DNA of 64,000 nucleotides, taken from positions 4,159,026 to 4,223,025 of the forward strand of contig NC_020174.2 in the NCBI RefSeq assembly GCF_000224145.3, read 5' to 3'. A program made the translations under genes and the position numbers. The notes beneath the pieces are model-generated. The model had not been told where the DNA came from. It saw only the letters and a program-made list of their open reading frames with translations, and searched no databases. The first letter of the stretch is position 1. Each line of letters begins with the position of its first letter. The stretch is from Ciona intestinalis (Eukaryota > Chordata > Ascidiacea > Phlebobranchia > Cionidae). This document shows, piece after piece, positions 1 to 11,600 of the stretch.

Positions 1-103
1 AAATCCACTTCGTTAAAAACGTATTATGAATTCTTTTCGTATAGCATGTACAATGGCTGTTATATGGACTTATATAAACTAATGTTTCATCTGTATTTTG
101 TAG

Positions 104-322
104 GAAACACTGAAAGCATTGGCAGAGAAAAACCTTACTCCTGTTACGACCTCACAAGGTCTACAAATGGCGAAAGAATTGAACGCAGTTAAGTTTTTGG
201 AGTGCTCTGCCTTGACACAAAAGGGTGTAAAAGCTGTGTTCGAAGAAGCAATTCGTGCTGTTATATCTCCAACAAAACAGGCTGCAAAGAAAAAGAAGCA
301 GAAGTCTTGTCGACTCTATTGA
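104..322 (+). CDS. Rac-type small GTPase, last exon only (gene continues upstream)
   Basis: This is the terminal coding exon of a Rho-family GTPase of the Rac subgroup; the rest lies outside the window. It opens after a tttgtag acceptor and encodes about 72 residues. These contain the Rac insert-helix end, [12 protein letters not shown], the base-binding G5 motif ECSALTQKG (SAL contacts the guanine), the C-terminal helix, a lysine-rich stretch (KKKKQK) and a CaaX-like end CRLY. The lysines followed by Cys are the membrane-targeting tail of Rac proteins. Ending in Tyr is unusual, because geranylgeranylated Rac usually ends in Leu. The exon has the same boundaries as the last exons of the three Rac genes downstream, so it is the first visible member of a tandem array. 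Confidence 0.9.
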   Translation, partial: ETLKALAEKNLTPVTTSQGLQMAKELNAVKFLECSALTQKGVKAVFEEAIRAVISPTKQAAKKKKQKSCRLY

Positions 323-1653
323 AAAATATCTTTCAGACCATCGTTTGCATTTAATATACTGAGAGTTAATTCAATTTAATGTGACACGTGTCTGGCGGAT
401 TTCGCTTTTCCGTTCTTGTTTGTTTGATTCGACATGTTGGGTTCTGGAATATGAAAAATTTCTATTTTAATTATGACGTTTTCAATACGTGGAAAGACTG
501 ATAAAATGGTTGAAGGTGTTCGAAACTCTTGTTCACTCGAACCCATCTCAACAGTTATACGACGAATAAGAACATCATCCGTGCTGGTTAAATTATAAGA
601 CGAAAACGAAGACAGGAAATTACACAAGATGCCCATGTATACAATAGTTATAACAACACGCCTCTTTTATATACTAAGTATAAATTAACACGACTTATGA
701 TAAGCCTTAACTGCGACTCGCATGAACATAAGACTTTTCTGAACTATACGTTTTGTTTAAATATATTTAGCGGGTTTGAGGTTTTTATTGTAATTAAGGG
801 ATGGTCCGCGCACTATCAAGAAGCACTCGTGTGACTTCACCGTTACAAATATAAGCGACGATAATTCGAAAACGGTACCGTTTTGAACGGAAAAATTCGA
901 ATTGTAGGTTCAGCTGAGTAAGAACTTCTGCACACAAATGATCAAATTTGAGTTTAGTTCCCCCTCTGTTGAGGTTAATGTTTTATAGTCGTGAGTAACT
1001 GGAACTTGCGTGTTTGTGTACGTATAATACACACTGTTAAAACTATATCCCTTCACCCTTAAACTATTGCATATTTTAGGCTTCATCAGAATACACTACT
1101 GCTTTATTTCTTATGGTATGCTTCTGTTAGTTTTTGTGCGTATTTTCAAATGGGCAACTTATACAGTACTATCAGCATATATGCGCTTATTTACTTAAAC
1201 GCGTGGCACATAACATTTGTTCAATTTACTCCTTTCTTTCACTAGTTTCATTTTCCCTGTGTAATTAAAATCAGATGTGAGTTATGCATAAAGCTAACAA
1301 CGCTTTATAACAAAGTTTCACAACCGTCGAACCCTGTTCGCGATTTATGAGTAAGACACGGGCTTCTGATATGGGGCTATATCATACTTTTATATTTGTG
1401 TGAGATTTTTAAACTAGATTGTCAGGATTAATCTTTGCTCGTTATTTTCAGTGTTATTATTTGTGAGCTAAAACTTTTAACTGAAATAACTTTTTTGAAC
1501 CACATTTTGGTTAGGTTCTACTTCTGTTGCATGCTTATAAGACGACACGCCCTACAAATATCAATGGAGGTGATTTATATATAAAACGATGTTTTTCTTG
1601 TGTATCCCTACTACTATACGTAAAACTAAGACTTTACAAATCATTAAAAACAG
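323..1653. other. Intergenic, Rac copy 1 to copy 2
   Basis: There is no convincing gene here. The Met-Gln microexon expected for Rac copy 2 should lie in this stretch, but I found no ATGCAA or ATGCAG followed by a donor. An ATG directly followed by gtatgc near 1113 would be in phase, giving Met alone, but is weak. Open frames are short and AT-rich. Confidence 0.5.
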
Positions 1654-2659
1654 GCGATCAAGTGTGTTGTGGTTGGAGATGGAGCTGTTGGTAAAACCTG
1701 TTTGCTGATCCGCTGTATAACCAATGCTTTCCCTGGAGTAAATGTTCCCACTGTGTTTGAAAACTACTCCGTTAAAGTCGTGGTAGATGGCCGAATGATG
1801 AACCTAGGATTGTACGATACAGCAGGGATGGACGATTATGACAGGTATCTTTCGGCAATCGTTAAATCAGCACTGGTGTCTGTTTCATGTAAACCTCGTG
1901 TGCCCGCTTGCGATTTACCACACGTGTTACTTTGTGAAAGGTTTTTATTTTAATGTTTTCCCGACAACAGCGTCAATTGTGGCGAGCCTCGAACCTATAA
2001 CTCCAACTGTAACCATTTTGCGACGGTATATATTATGTACTTGTACACTTGTTGTTTCAGACTCCGGCTTCTCTCGTACCCACAGACGGATGTTTTTCTC
2101 ATCTGCTACTCACTGGTTTGTCACAGCTCTCTTGAAAATATTTGGTGGAAGTGGTTTCCTGAAATTTCCCATCATGCCCCGGGAACTGCGATTGTTTTAG
2201 TGGGGACCAAGTGTGATTTACGAGAAGACCCGGTAATGCTATCAGCATATCGTTGGTTAGCAAAGTAATCTATTGCTAGAAGAGCTCTATTGTATACTGA
2301 ATATATGATGTTTACATATGGTGTTTTGGCAAAGTGACGTATTGACGTCCTTATTCATAAATACTCATTATCTTAAAACGTTTTCTGAATCCATTTTTAG
2401 CATCTTAAATGGCTGTTCTTATATATTCTAATATCTTATCTGTATGTTGTAGGAAACCGTGAAAGTTTTGGCCAAAAGAAACATTTCTCCTGTCACGACC
2501 AAACAAGGTTTACAAATGGCAAAAAAAATTAACGCAGTTCAGTTTTTGGAATGCTCTGCTTTGACACAAAAGGGCGTTAAGGCTGTGTTTGACGAAGCCA
2601 TTTGTGCAGCTTTATCTTCAACAAAACAGGCAGCAAAGACGTCTTGCCAACTTTATTAA
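1654..2659 (+). CDS. Rac paralogue with altered switch II (Gln61 to Met)
   Basis: Three coding exons are visible (1654..1844, 2061..2232, 2453..2659); sizes and phases match the Rac gene at 5735..6788 almost exactly. The expected two-codon first exon (Met-Gln) was not found. Motifs: P-loop GDGAVGKT, switch I PTVFENY with Thr35 kept, G4 VGTKCD, G5 ECSALTQKG and tail CQLY. Switch II reads DTAGMDD where Rac has DTAGQED. The catalytic Gln61 is therefore Met and Glu62 is Asp. In known Rho proteins loss of Gln61 strongly reduces GTP hydrolysis, so this protein may stay GTP-bound (inference). It has no stop or frameshift and intact splice sites, so a decayed copy is unlikely. AATAAA follows at 2793. 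Confidence 0.85.
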
Positions 2660-2792
2660 AAATAATTTTCAGAGCATGGTTTATGCATTTAATTTATCGA
2701 GCATTAATTCATTTTACTGTGACAAGTGCGTAGCAAGATCTCGCTTATAAATATAAAAATAGACTGTAGGCTATATTTTATTTATATAAGGT

Positions 2793-2798
2793 AATAAA
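2793..2798 (+). other. Poly(A) signal AATAAA
   Basis: AATAAA lies about 135 bases past the stop of the second Rac paralogue and is the first canonical signal after it. Confidence 0.4.
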
Positions 2799-3365
2799 AA
2801 GGTATGAAAATAAATTTTTGCATTGTCGCTATCTGGTTTCGCACGTTGCATATTGTTGAATATAGAATTTAGGTGCTAATGGCATCCATCTTACCTGTAT
2901 TATTATTATAGCCACATATATAGGTATAGCTATATAATACCGCTTACTGATAATTTCTCATGGTTTTATATTTTCATTGTTGTACAGATTTGACGTCGGC
3001 GGAAACGACGATTGTGATGTAGCAGTACATATAGTATGTGTTGCTGTTATTTCTCAACTATATTGTTATAGCCTATCTATATGTATGCGCTTAAACAGCT
3101 CACTATTGCGTATTTAAAATAGATGAATATGTTGTTAGCGTTTTTTACTCAGGAGTAAATGTATAGTTTCTATATGAGCAGTAATAACTGTAGAATATAT
3201 TTCGTGTGATGTATTTTCATGTGGTTGTGCATTAGGTAACAAAAAAGAGTCAATTTCAGGGCATTTTTTGAAATACAGATTGCGGGTGATACACCTAAAA
3301 GCTGATTTGTAAACTAATTAATAGTAAAGCTTATCTTGTACGACTCTCAACGTTTCATCATAACT

Positions 3366-4917
3366 ATGCAGGTATTTACCTTTATAAGTCCGGGGTATGA
3401 TGGGAAACCCTTAACACAATATCTAAATATCCTGAATTTTTTGAACAATTAACAACGCTCTTCTAGAGTCGAGAGCATACTGGTATAGAATTTTTTAAAT
3501 GATCTTTGTTTACTACGAAATAGGACAACAAAATAAAAAGAAAAACATGTCCCCTCTTACCCCACCCTAGTATACGGAGCACAACTTAAAAAATTACCAG
3601 CGTATAGAAATTAGGTAAACTGGAAAATATTGGCTTCACTGATCTTTCACAGATCTGCTTTACTTTATTTTTATTGTGCTTTTTGTACTATAACTTATTA
3701 GCATTATTGCATAGTTTCTGTATGTTACCAAGATTTTTGTTTTTCTTCAGAGTGTAAAATGCGTTGTTGTTGGGGATGGTGCAGTTGGAAAAACGAGTAT
3801 GATAATAACCTATACAACCAACGGATTTCCACAAGATAATGTACCATCGGTATTGGATAATCATACATCAAATATCATGGTAGATGGAAAGCCAATTAAC
3901 CTTAGTTTGAATGACACGGCTTCGGCAGAAAAATACGACAGGTTGGTCATGTTTGGGTATCTGCCAAACTAGAATGATTTTATACAACAATACAGTGTGT
4001 TTTGCCCTATATGGAAGAATATACCATTTTTAGCGGCAATATTAAGTTTATGATGGAATTATGCCCTGTTGATATTTTTGAAAATGATTTAGGCCTAACG
4101 AAAGTAATTTTATAGGCTTCGGCCTCTTTCCTTTCCACAAACGGACGTTTTTCTGATCTGTTTCTCACTGGTGTCACCACCTTCATTTGAAAACGTGCGC
4201 GCAAAGTGGTTCCCAGACGTACATCATCATAATCCGACCACACCCGTGGTACTTGTCGGCACCAAGCTCGATCTACGAGATGACCAGGTAAAGGGTAAAC
4301 AATAGACATATGCACAAGCATGATCGGCATGAGGTGTCATGATGCAATCTGGTGTTATGATACCGAAAAATTCGACAGCATATTCCGTATGTACTATAGC
4401 TTAACACGTATAAAAATGGCACCTTAAGAACGTAATGTCTCATATCTGGTGGTTTAGGGTTTTACCTTGAATTTATCGTATAGGCCTATATACCTTTATT
4501 AAAAAAACACTTTTCAATAACATATTAACATACACGAGGTGCCATATTTAGCGGTTCACATACCTGTATGTTAGAGCGGGTAAGACAGCTCAAAGCGAGA
4601 ATAATCAAATTGTAAAACTGGGGGACACATTAAGAAATTTAAAAATGTTGGTCATCTTGCCGTTTCTTATACTGTGCATAAAAATATAGCTTTGCTTTCT
4701 TCAGGAATTCGTCGCAAAGCTAGAGGAGAAGAATCTATCACCTATTGCAACAGCGCAAGGTTTGCAGATGCAAAACGATATCAGGGCTGTCAAATATTTG
4801 GAGTGTTCTGCCCTCACTCAAGCAGGGTTGCAAGCCGTATTTATTGAAGCCGCTGAAGCTGCCTTGAACCCAGTTTACCAGCAGCCTCCATTGAAAAAGA
4901 AATGTTTGGTCCTATAA
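3366..4917 (+). CDS. Rac paralogue with degenerate switches (Thr35Ser, Gly60Ser, Gln61Ala)
   Basis: Four coding exons: 3366..3371 (ATGCAG, Met-Gln), 3751..3941, 4116..4287, 4705..4917. The 191- and 172-base middle exons equal those of the neighbouring Rac genes. The product is about 193 residues. The P-loop [10 protein letters not shown]4 VGTKLD and G5 ECSALTQ are intact and the tail CLVL is a good geranylgeranyl CaaX box. Switch I is PSVLDN (Rac PTVFDN), so Thr35 becomes Ser. Switch II is DTASAEK (Rac DTAGQED), so Gly60 becomes Ser and Gln61 becomes Ala. Both switches that sense the gamma phosphate are changed. The protein should still bind nucleotide and membrane but is unlikely to cycle like Rac, recalling atypical Rnd/RhoH GTPases (inference by analogy). 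Confidence 0.87.
3391..3576 (+). mobile_element. Diverged MITE copy (GGTGGGG-ended family)
   Basis: This is an old copy of the short TIR element best seen at 29217. It keeps the core aatatctaaatatcctgaa and the tail with gtcccctcttaccccaccct, followed by agtata. The left end (ggggtatgatggg) is worn. It sits inside intron 1 of the third Rac gene, just after the Met-Gln microexon. Confidence 0.6.
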
Positions 4918-5734
4918 TGTTGTATTGCTGTGTAACATTAACCTTATTTATTGGGCATGGTTGGTTTTCCAGCAACTTTCATTTAATATTATTTGCCTGC
5001 ATCAAACCGCGTCGTAAACGTTGGTATATTATACTGTAAACTTGCACATTACTCGGTCGCCACGTATATTCCCTGTGTATTTGGATAGTCCACTCTATAC
5101 AGGCCTGTTACTTACATTTTACCTTTATGAATATCTAAAACGTTCTATTCTTTACTTGAGTAAAATATGGAGTAATAGGGTTTTGATGCTGGATAAATTT
5201 GCCTTAATTTTCAGTTTCAAATAAAAATAAAATACAAACAGAAACAATATAAAATACGTGCGTTATAAATAAATTTGTCATAGGGTGTCCGGACTTGTGA
5301 TGAATTTTTCGTATAACCGAAGTCCACACATATCTAAAATTATGATGCGATAAATTCGCTGTATATATAGATGTGTGGTATAGCAAGCTCTCATGGTATT
5401 GTGTGTGAATTGCGAGGTCTGATGCATGAATATGAATATATTGAGTTTTGTTGATCTGGGACAGGATGAGCAAATAGGTCAGAGTTTACGTATTTTTCAA
5501 CAACCTACATTGCTTTATAATTTATGTACTATTGGATGAGTATGTGTTAGAAAATGTCGATCTATACAGTTGGTTTTATAAGGGTATTTAGCACGGCGCG
5601 CGTACGTGTAAAACTGCATACAGTTTTATATTTTAGTTGATGAGTTTCTATTTAGCTGGTTAGAATTGTATTTTTTAACTAACAGGTATTAGCAGGTGAC
5701 TTCATTTTAGCACAGGCGTTCGCGAACGAAAGAT
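4918..5734. other. Intergenic and presumed promoter of the fourth Rac gene
   Basis: Only short AT-rich open frames are seen. The stretch gtgacttcattttag, ending about 25 bases before the Met-Gln start, is acceptor-like. It could be a spliced-leader trans-splice site, a process known in tunicates (inference). Confidence 0.4.
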
Positions 5735-6788
<1,054 letters not shown>

Positions 6789-7332
6789 TTACATTGACAC
6801 GTAGAGCGGCCTCGAACTTTTACAATAATTTGGAAATATGTTCCTATATTATAAATGGAGTTCGGTGGCTTTATATATTCTCTCTTATCGTTTTAAGCAT
6901 TTTAAAATCGTCGCTACCGTGTAATCAAACAGACAAAAAATGCTATTATTGATTATAAATAATATAGTACTGTAGGGTAAAGTGGAACAACTTTCGACAC
7001 ATAATATGTAAATATCCAGATCATGTTTTAAACAATTACCAGCGGTTTATGTGAGTCGTAAGGATATGGTTTTATAATTCTTCAAATGTTCTTTGTTAAT
7101 TACCAAACCACACAAGAAAATAAAATGAAAAGGTGTTCCATTTACCCCCACTACACTTATGACTAAAGAAAACTTGGTCTTAAAAACAATTTTAAAGGTT
7201 AGAAAATTTAAAATACATGGGTAATTTATTTTTCTTGTATTGAAAAACAAAACAAAATCGGGAATTAGAAGGGGTTATTTGGGACAGTAAATATAATCTA
7301 TTTGCCTTCCCAAAAAGGCAAACGAAGCCTAA
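6789..7332. other. Intergenic after the Rac array
   Basis: Holds a MITE copy (listed separately) and AT-rich sequence; no gene seen. Confidence 0.5.
6970..7158 (+). mobile_element. MITE copy (GGTGGGG-ended family)
   Basis: Runs from gtagggtaaagtgg through aaatatccagatcatg to gtgttccatttaccccc. It matches the 29217 element along its whole length with scattered changes. The worn ends suggest an older insertion. Confidence 0.7.
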
Positions 7333-7650
7333 GAGTGTTCGAAGAAATCTAAAGCAAACTTAACGGGTAAAGTAAGTATACACTATACACCAAGTTCGGA
7401 TACGGATTGTAAAACAAACAGTCTTGTTTTCTATTATCTCCGCGTCTGGTCACTGGATACCGCGAAAGGCTTTATTCAATCCACTGATGCTTATGGAAGT
7501 TATATGAAAAGCAAAGAATTCGAACTAAAAGAACTTTCGGAACAGGAACGCAGCGAAAGACTACTCGAGCTAGATTATAGTGAAAAATTCGTGAGACAAT
7601 TCAAGAAAAGTTGGGATTGTACGGGGTGGAAAACTCGACTGTCAAAATGA
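7333..7650 (+). other. Unassigned open stretch, possible exon or relic
   Basis: One frame is open for about 105 codons with no early ATG; the first ATG is at 7504 and gives 48 codons ending at TGA 7650. The ATG-started part is rich in Glu, Lys, Leu and Arg (LKELSEQERSERLLELDY), as in a helical protein. Base composition is less AT-rich than the flanks. I do not recognise a family. It could be a small exon of an unseen gene, a transposon relic, or chance. Confidence 0.2.
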
Positions 7651-8055
7651 AAGCTGTTTTTGACTTTTTTGTCATTGCTGCTGAAAAACCAACGCACTAG
7701 TTCAACTAATGCTAATATACAGTTCAACAGATAATGATATTAAAGTTTATGTATGAAAACAGTAGTCAATTATGAAACATTACGCAAGCACTGACCTTGA
7801 CTATGCAGCACGGAAATCTCATTAAACTTGACAGACCTCTTGTAGAAATCGCGATTCATGTCATTCATATACTGTCCATGTAAATAATAGCCCAACAATT
7901 TATGTAAATACACTCCTGTCAAATATAATGGGTTGTGGTAAGATAGTCCATGTTTTCATTGTATTTCATCCTTCCAATTAGTAGTAAATTAAATCATAGT
8001 ATCCTGACAATGTAATGGTATATGTTGTTAACCGTATTCTGTTAAACTATATTTC

Positions 8056-8357
8056 CGGCGCTGTAGCATATACAGTGGGTTTTAGCGAGCCTGCCTTTAA
8101 CCCAAAGGGGTGGGTTCAAGGCTCATCGTTGCTACCATCGTGGGCGTGTCTCCTTGGACAAGACACTTAACAGCAATCGCTCTAACACAGTGGCACTCAT
8201 AGGTTGTCCAAATTATCAGCCATACAAAGAAAACAAAAATTCTAGTAAAAAATAATCACCCACAAAGTAACATACTTGGTTACTCGTAAGCTGTCACGAG
8301 ACAGAACACCCGCGGTATTACGACTGTCGTTTACTGGGCACGTGAGAATAAAGTTAT
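8056..8357 (+). repeat. tRNA-derived SINE copy
   Basis: The head carries a box-B-like GGTTCAAGGCTC. The body contains the family's shared phrases: tgctaccatcgtgggcgtgt, ttggacaagacacttaacag, and a tail ggttactcgtaagctgtcac followed by agaacaccc. It resembles the copies at 23997 and 34331. Confidence 0.7.
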
Positions 8358-8629
8358 AGTTACATGGAAATCATTTTTATGTACTTTAATCTTACACATA
8401 TGTGACCTTTCCTTAAAGCTATGCTCTCTCGTTTTATTATATTTTTGTTGCCAAGTCGAGTGCTGGCTCTATACTAACTTTGGCTCTGGCAATCGACCTT
8501 ATTTAAACGGTTTAAACTTTAAACCTACATTGCTAAAGTTCTACTTCATTCAGGTAATGTTGTCTTAGCTGCTATCTACACATGCAAAATATTGGAGCAT
8601 ATTATTAGATCACTGTATCGTAATTTATA

Positions 8630-11600
8630 ATGGCGGACGTAATGGACCCCCAAGGCGTACACGATTTAGATCGTCATGTTTTGGCGTCTTATCTTGCAAA
8701 GATCCTAAGCAAGTCAAGTTCTCAGCAAATGGACATCAAAATGTTCAAGTAAGTTTGTCTGGGTAGCTTATACCTCCATAATGTCTGTTGTGCAGTCCAA
8801 CCACCAACCATAGGCACCAATCTTTATAAATTGCAAGGGTGGCAGGGATAGTGAGGTATTTTAAGATAGATGTAATTTAACAGAATGTCATGTATTTTTC
8901 ACATGTACTGTAGTTTTTCGTTTTGTTTATAGAGCTGGCCAGTCCAATCCAACATACTATGTGAAATATGGTAAAACTGAAATGGTATTACGTAAGAAAC
9001 CGCCAGGGAAACTTTTACGTGGGGCTCACCAGGTGTGTGATAGGTTATGTTTTGTACAATGTAAGCACGAGTCTCTAGTTAGAATTTTAACGTTTGACGA
9101 GTATTTTTTTGCCAAAATAACTTTCCTGAAGTCTAAAATCATGCTGACAAAACTATGGATAAAAGACTAGATAATTTGTGAAATGGCATTTGCCAACCTG
9201 ATGTGTGTACTGGGTGTATGAGGACACATGTTTTGCTATGCACTCCTATATATAGGCCTACTTGATGTGTTATGTGGTGATTTAACCATACTGTAAAGTA
9301 ATATATTATATATATATATCCTAATAGTTATTTAATTCATACTTTTATAGATTGATCGTGAATACAAAGTGATGAATGCACTTTACAAAGTTGGCTTTCC
9401 TGTCCCTAGAATGCTCTCCTACTGTAAGGACCAGTCACTTCTTGGAACAGAATTCTTTGTAATGGAGTTCCTACCCGTATGTTACCCACACGCTTTAAAT
9501 AACCTTGAAGTTGTGCGTGTTTTAAAATAACTGATTTTCCTTAGGGTCGAGTTGTGTCACAAACAATGAAAGGAATGAAATCATCTGAAAAAAGGTCTTG
9601 TGTATTAAGTGCAACAGAGACACTGGCAAAGTTGCATTCTTATAAGCCATCGAATATTGGTTTAGATGGATATGGAAAAACCTCTGGATTCTGCAGCAGA
9701 GTGGTAAGTCTGGTTTTCGAATATTCATATAGTTTTATTCAGGTCTTGAAAAAGAAAGAACAATAACAATGTAAAAAATCATGAAAAAACAAAAATGTAA
9801 AATTTTGTGTATACAGATTACTATAGAAAATAATTAAAACTGTTTAAAACCTAATAGTATTATAAATGAAATTTCAAAATATTAAAACAGTTTAAAATGC
9901 TGTTTGTAGTTGAATACATGGTCGAAGCAATACATGGCAGCTGCACATAAAGAAATCCCTGAAATGAAAGAACTAATATCATGGCTTGGTCATCAGTTAC
10001 CACATATCAAAGATGAGAGCAGCGTAATACATGGGGATTATTCATTGAATAATGTCATGTTTCACCCTACTGAGGTAAATTGAAAGATTCTATATATATA
10101 CGGATACCTTTATTTAATGTGTATTGATTAATAAAAAAATTATGATTTTTTACTATGGTTTGCAATGTAGGAATTTAAATATTTTCCCCTAGAAATGTTA
10201 ATCATTGCAGTTTATTTATAATTATTTAATAAATTATATAATTAATTGGTTACATATGTCTTCTGCTATACCAGCAGCATATTGCTTTTCCTGAAGTAAG
10301 CTATTTTTTTAACTTTAGTATATGTTTATTGTGTTAAAAAGCTAGGTAAAATTAAAGTTTTCAAACCTTTATTACATGGGCCATGGCAGGGAAAGGTATT
10401 AGCTGTGTTGGATTGGGAGTTGTCTACCATAGGCCATCCGTATGCAGACTTTGCCTACCTCTGCATGATGTATCATGTACCACAGGAGTTTTTTCTATTA
10501 CGAGATGCAAGTCAGAGTGATATAGAGTAAGTGATAACATGATTAATAGATATTTAATTAGGGAATAATATTTATATGTATTTTACATAAGATGTGGAAA
10601 ATAAATTTTGCAAAAGTTTGTAATCAAATGGCGTTTATTTCTAAGAAATTAAATCTAGTAAATCATTCTTCAATTACAATATTGTATGAAAAAGAAAACC
10701 TGTGTTTGTGTGTTATAAAGACTGCCATTACCCCGCCACACAAAGGTAAAGTGAGTTAAATTCAATTTTAGTGAATTAAGTTCAACTTTTATCTACTTTT
10801 AACTCTACACAGGCAGTTATTTAAGGATATTCCCACAGAAGAAGAATTGGTGAAATATTATTGTAAACTGCGAAGTATCTCATACCCAATACCAAACTGG
10901 AATTTCCATCTTGCTCTCAATTTCTTTAAACTTGCTTCCATTGTACAGGTAACGAGTTCACTTGCGTAAGAGTGGTTTTTATTGGATTAAAAAAGTAACA
11001 CTTGAAAAGTAGTCTTTTCTAGGATAAGCGTAACTTTATTTAGGTTGTGTTTTGTAAATATGTAAAATTCAAACCCTTAAAAAATGTAATATTTTCCAAT
11101 AGAATTTTAAATTTTTAATTTATGCATAAATTATACCATTATATTATTAATTAATGTACGCATTAGTATTTGCAAAGTTATGTGTTTATTATTTCTTAGT
11201 TTAGTTTACTAATTTTTCTGTAATGAATTTACATTTTCCAGGGAGTATACAGTCGGTACTTAAAGGGCAATGCCAGTTCTCCATATGCCCCAATATACGA
11301 AGCATTAATTCTTCCGCTTATACAAACGGCACTTAAGTTATCAAAAACGTAGGTTAAACACAAGTTACCAAATCAGTTTTTAAAATCTTTTTGAAATTGT
11401 CAATTCCAATTTCAATACATTTTAGTCTAGTCATTGTGGCAAGCACAGGTCAAATAGTTAATGATTAACTCTATGAAGATATGTTAGGTTTACCTATGTA
11501 TGCACTTAGTTGAGCCATAACTACAGTATCAATATTCAATGCTATCAATACAATATAAGTTATAAGTAAAGGAATTGCCAGGTGTGAAGACGTAAGGTGT

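Noticed and set aside
1654-4917. Rac copies 2 and 3 as pseudogenes
   Set aside because: Frames, exon sizes, splice sites and tails are intact; only switch residues changed. Divergent function fits better.
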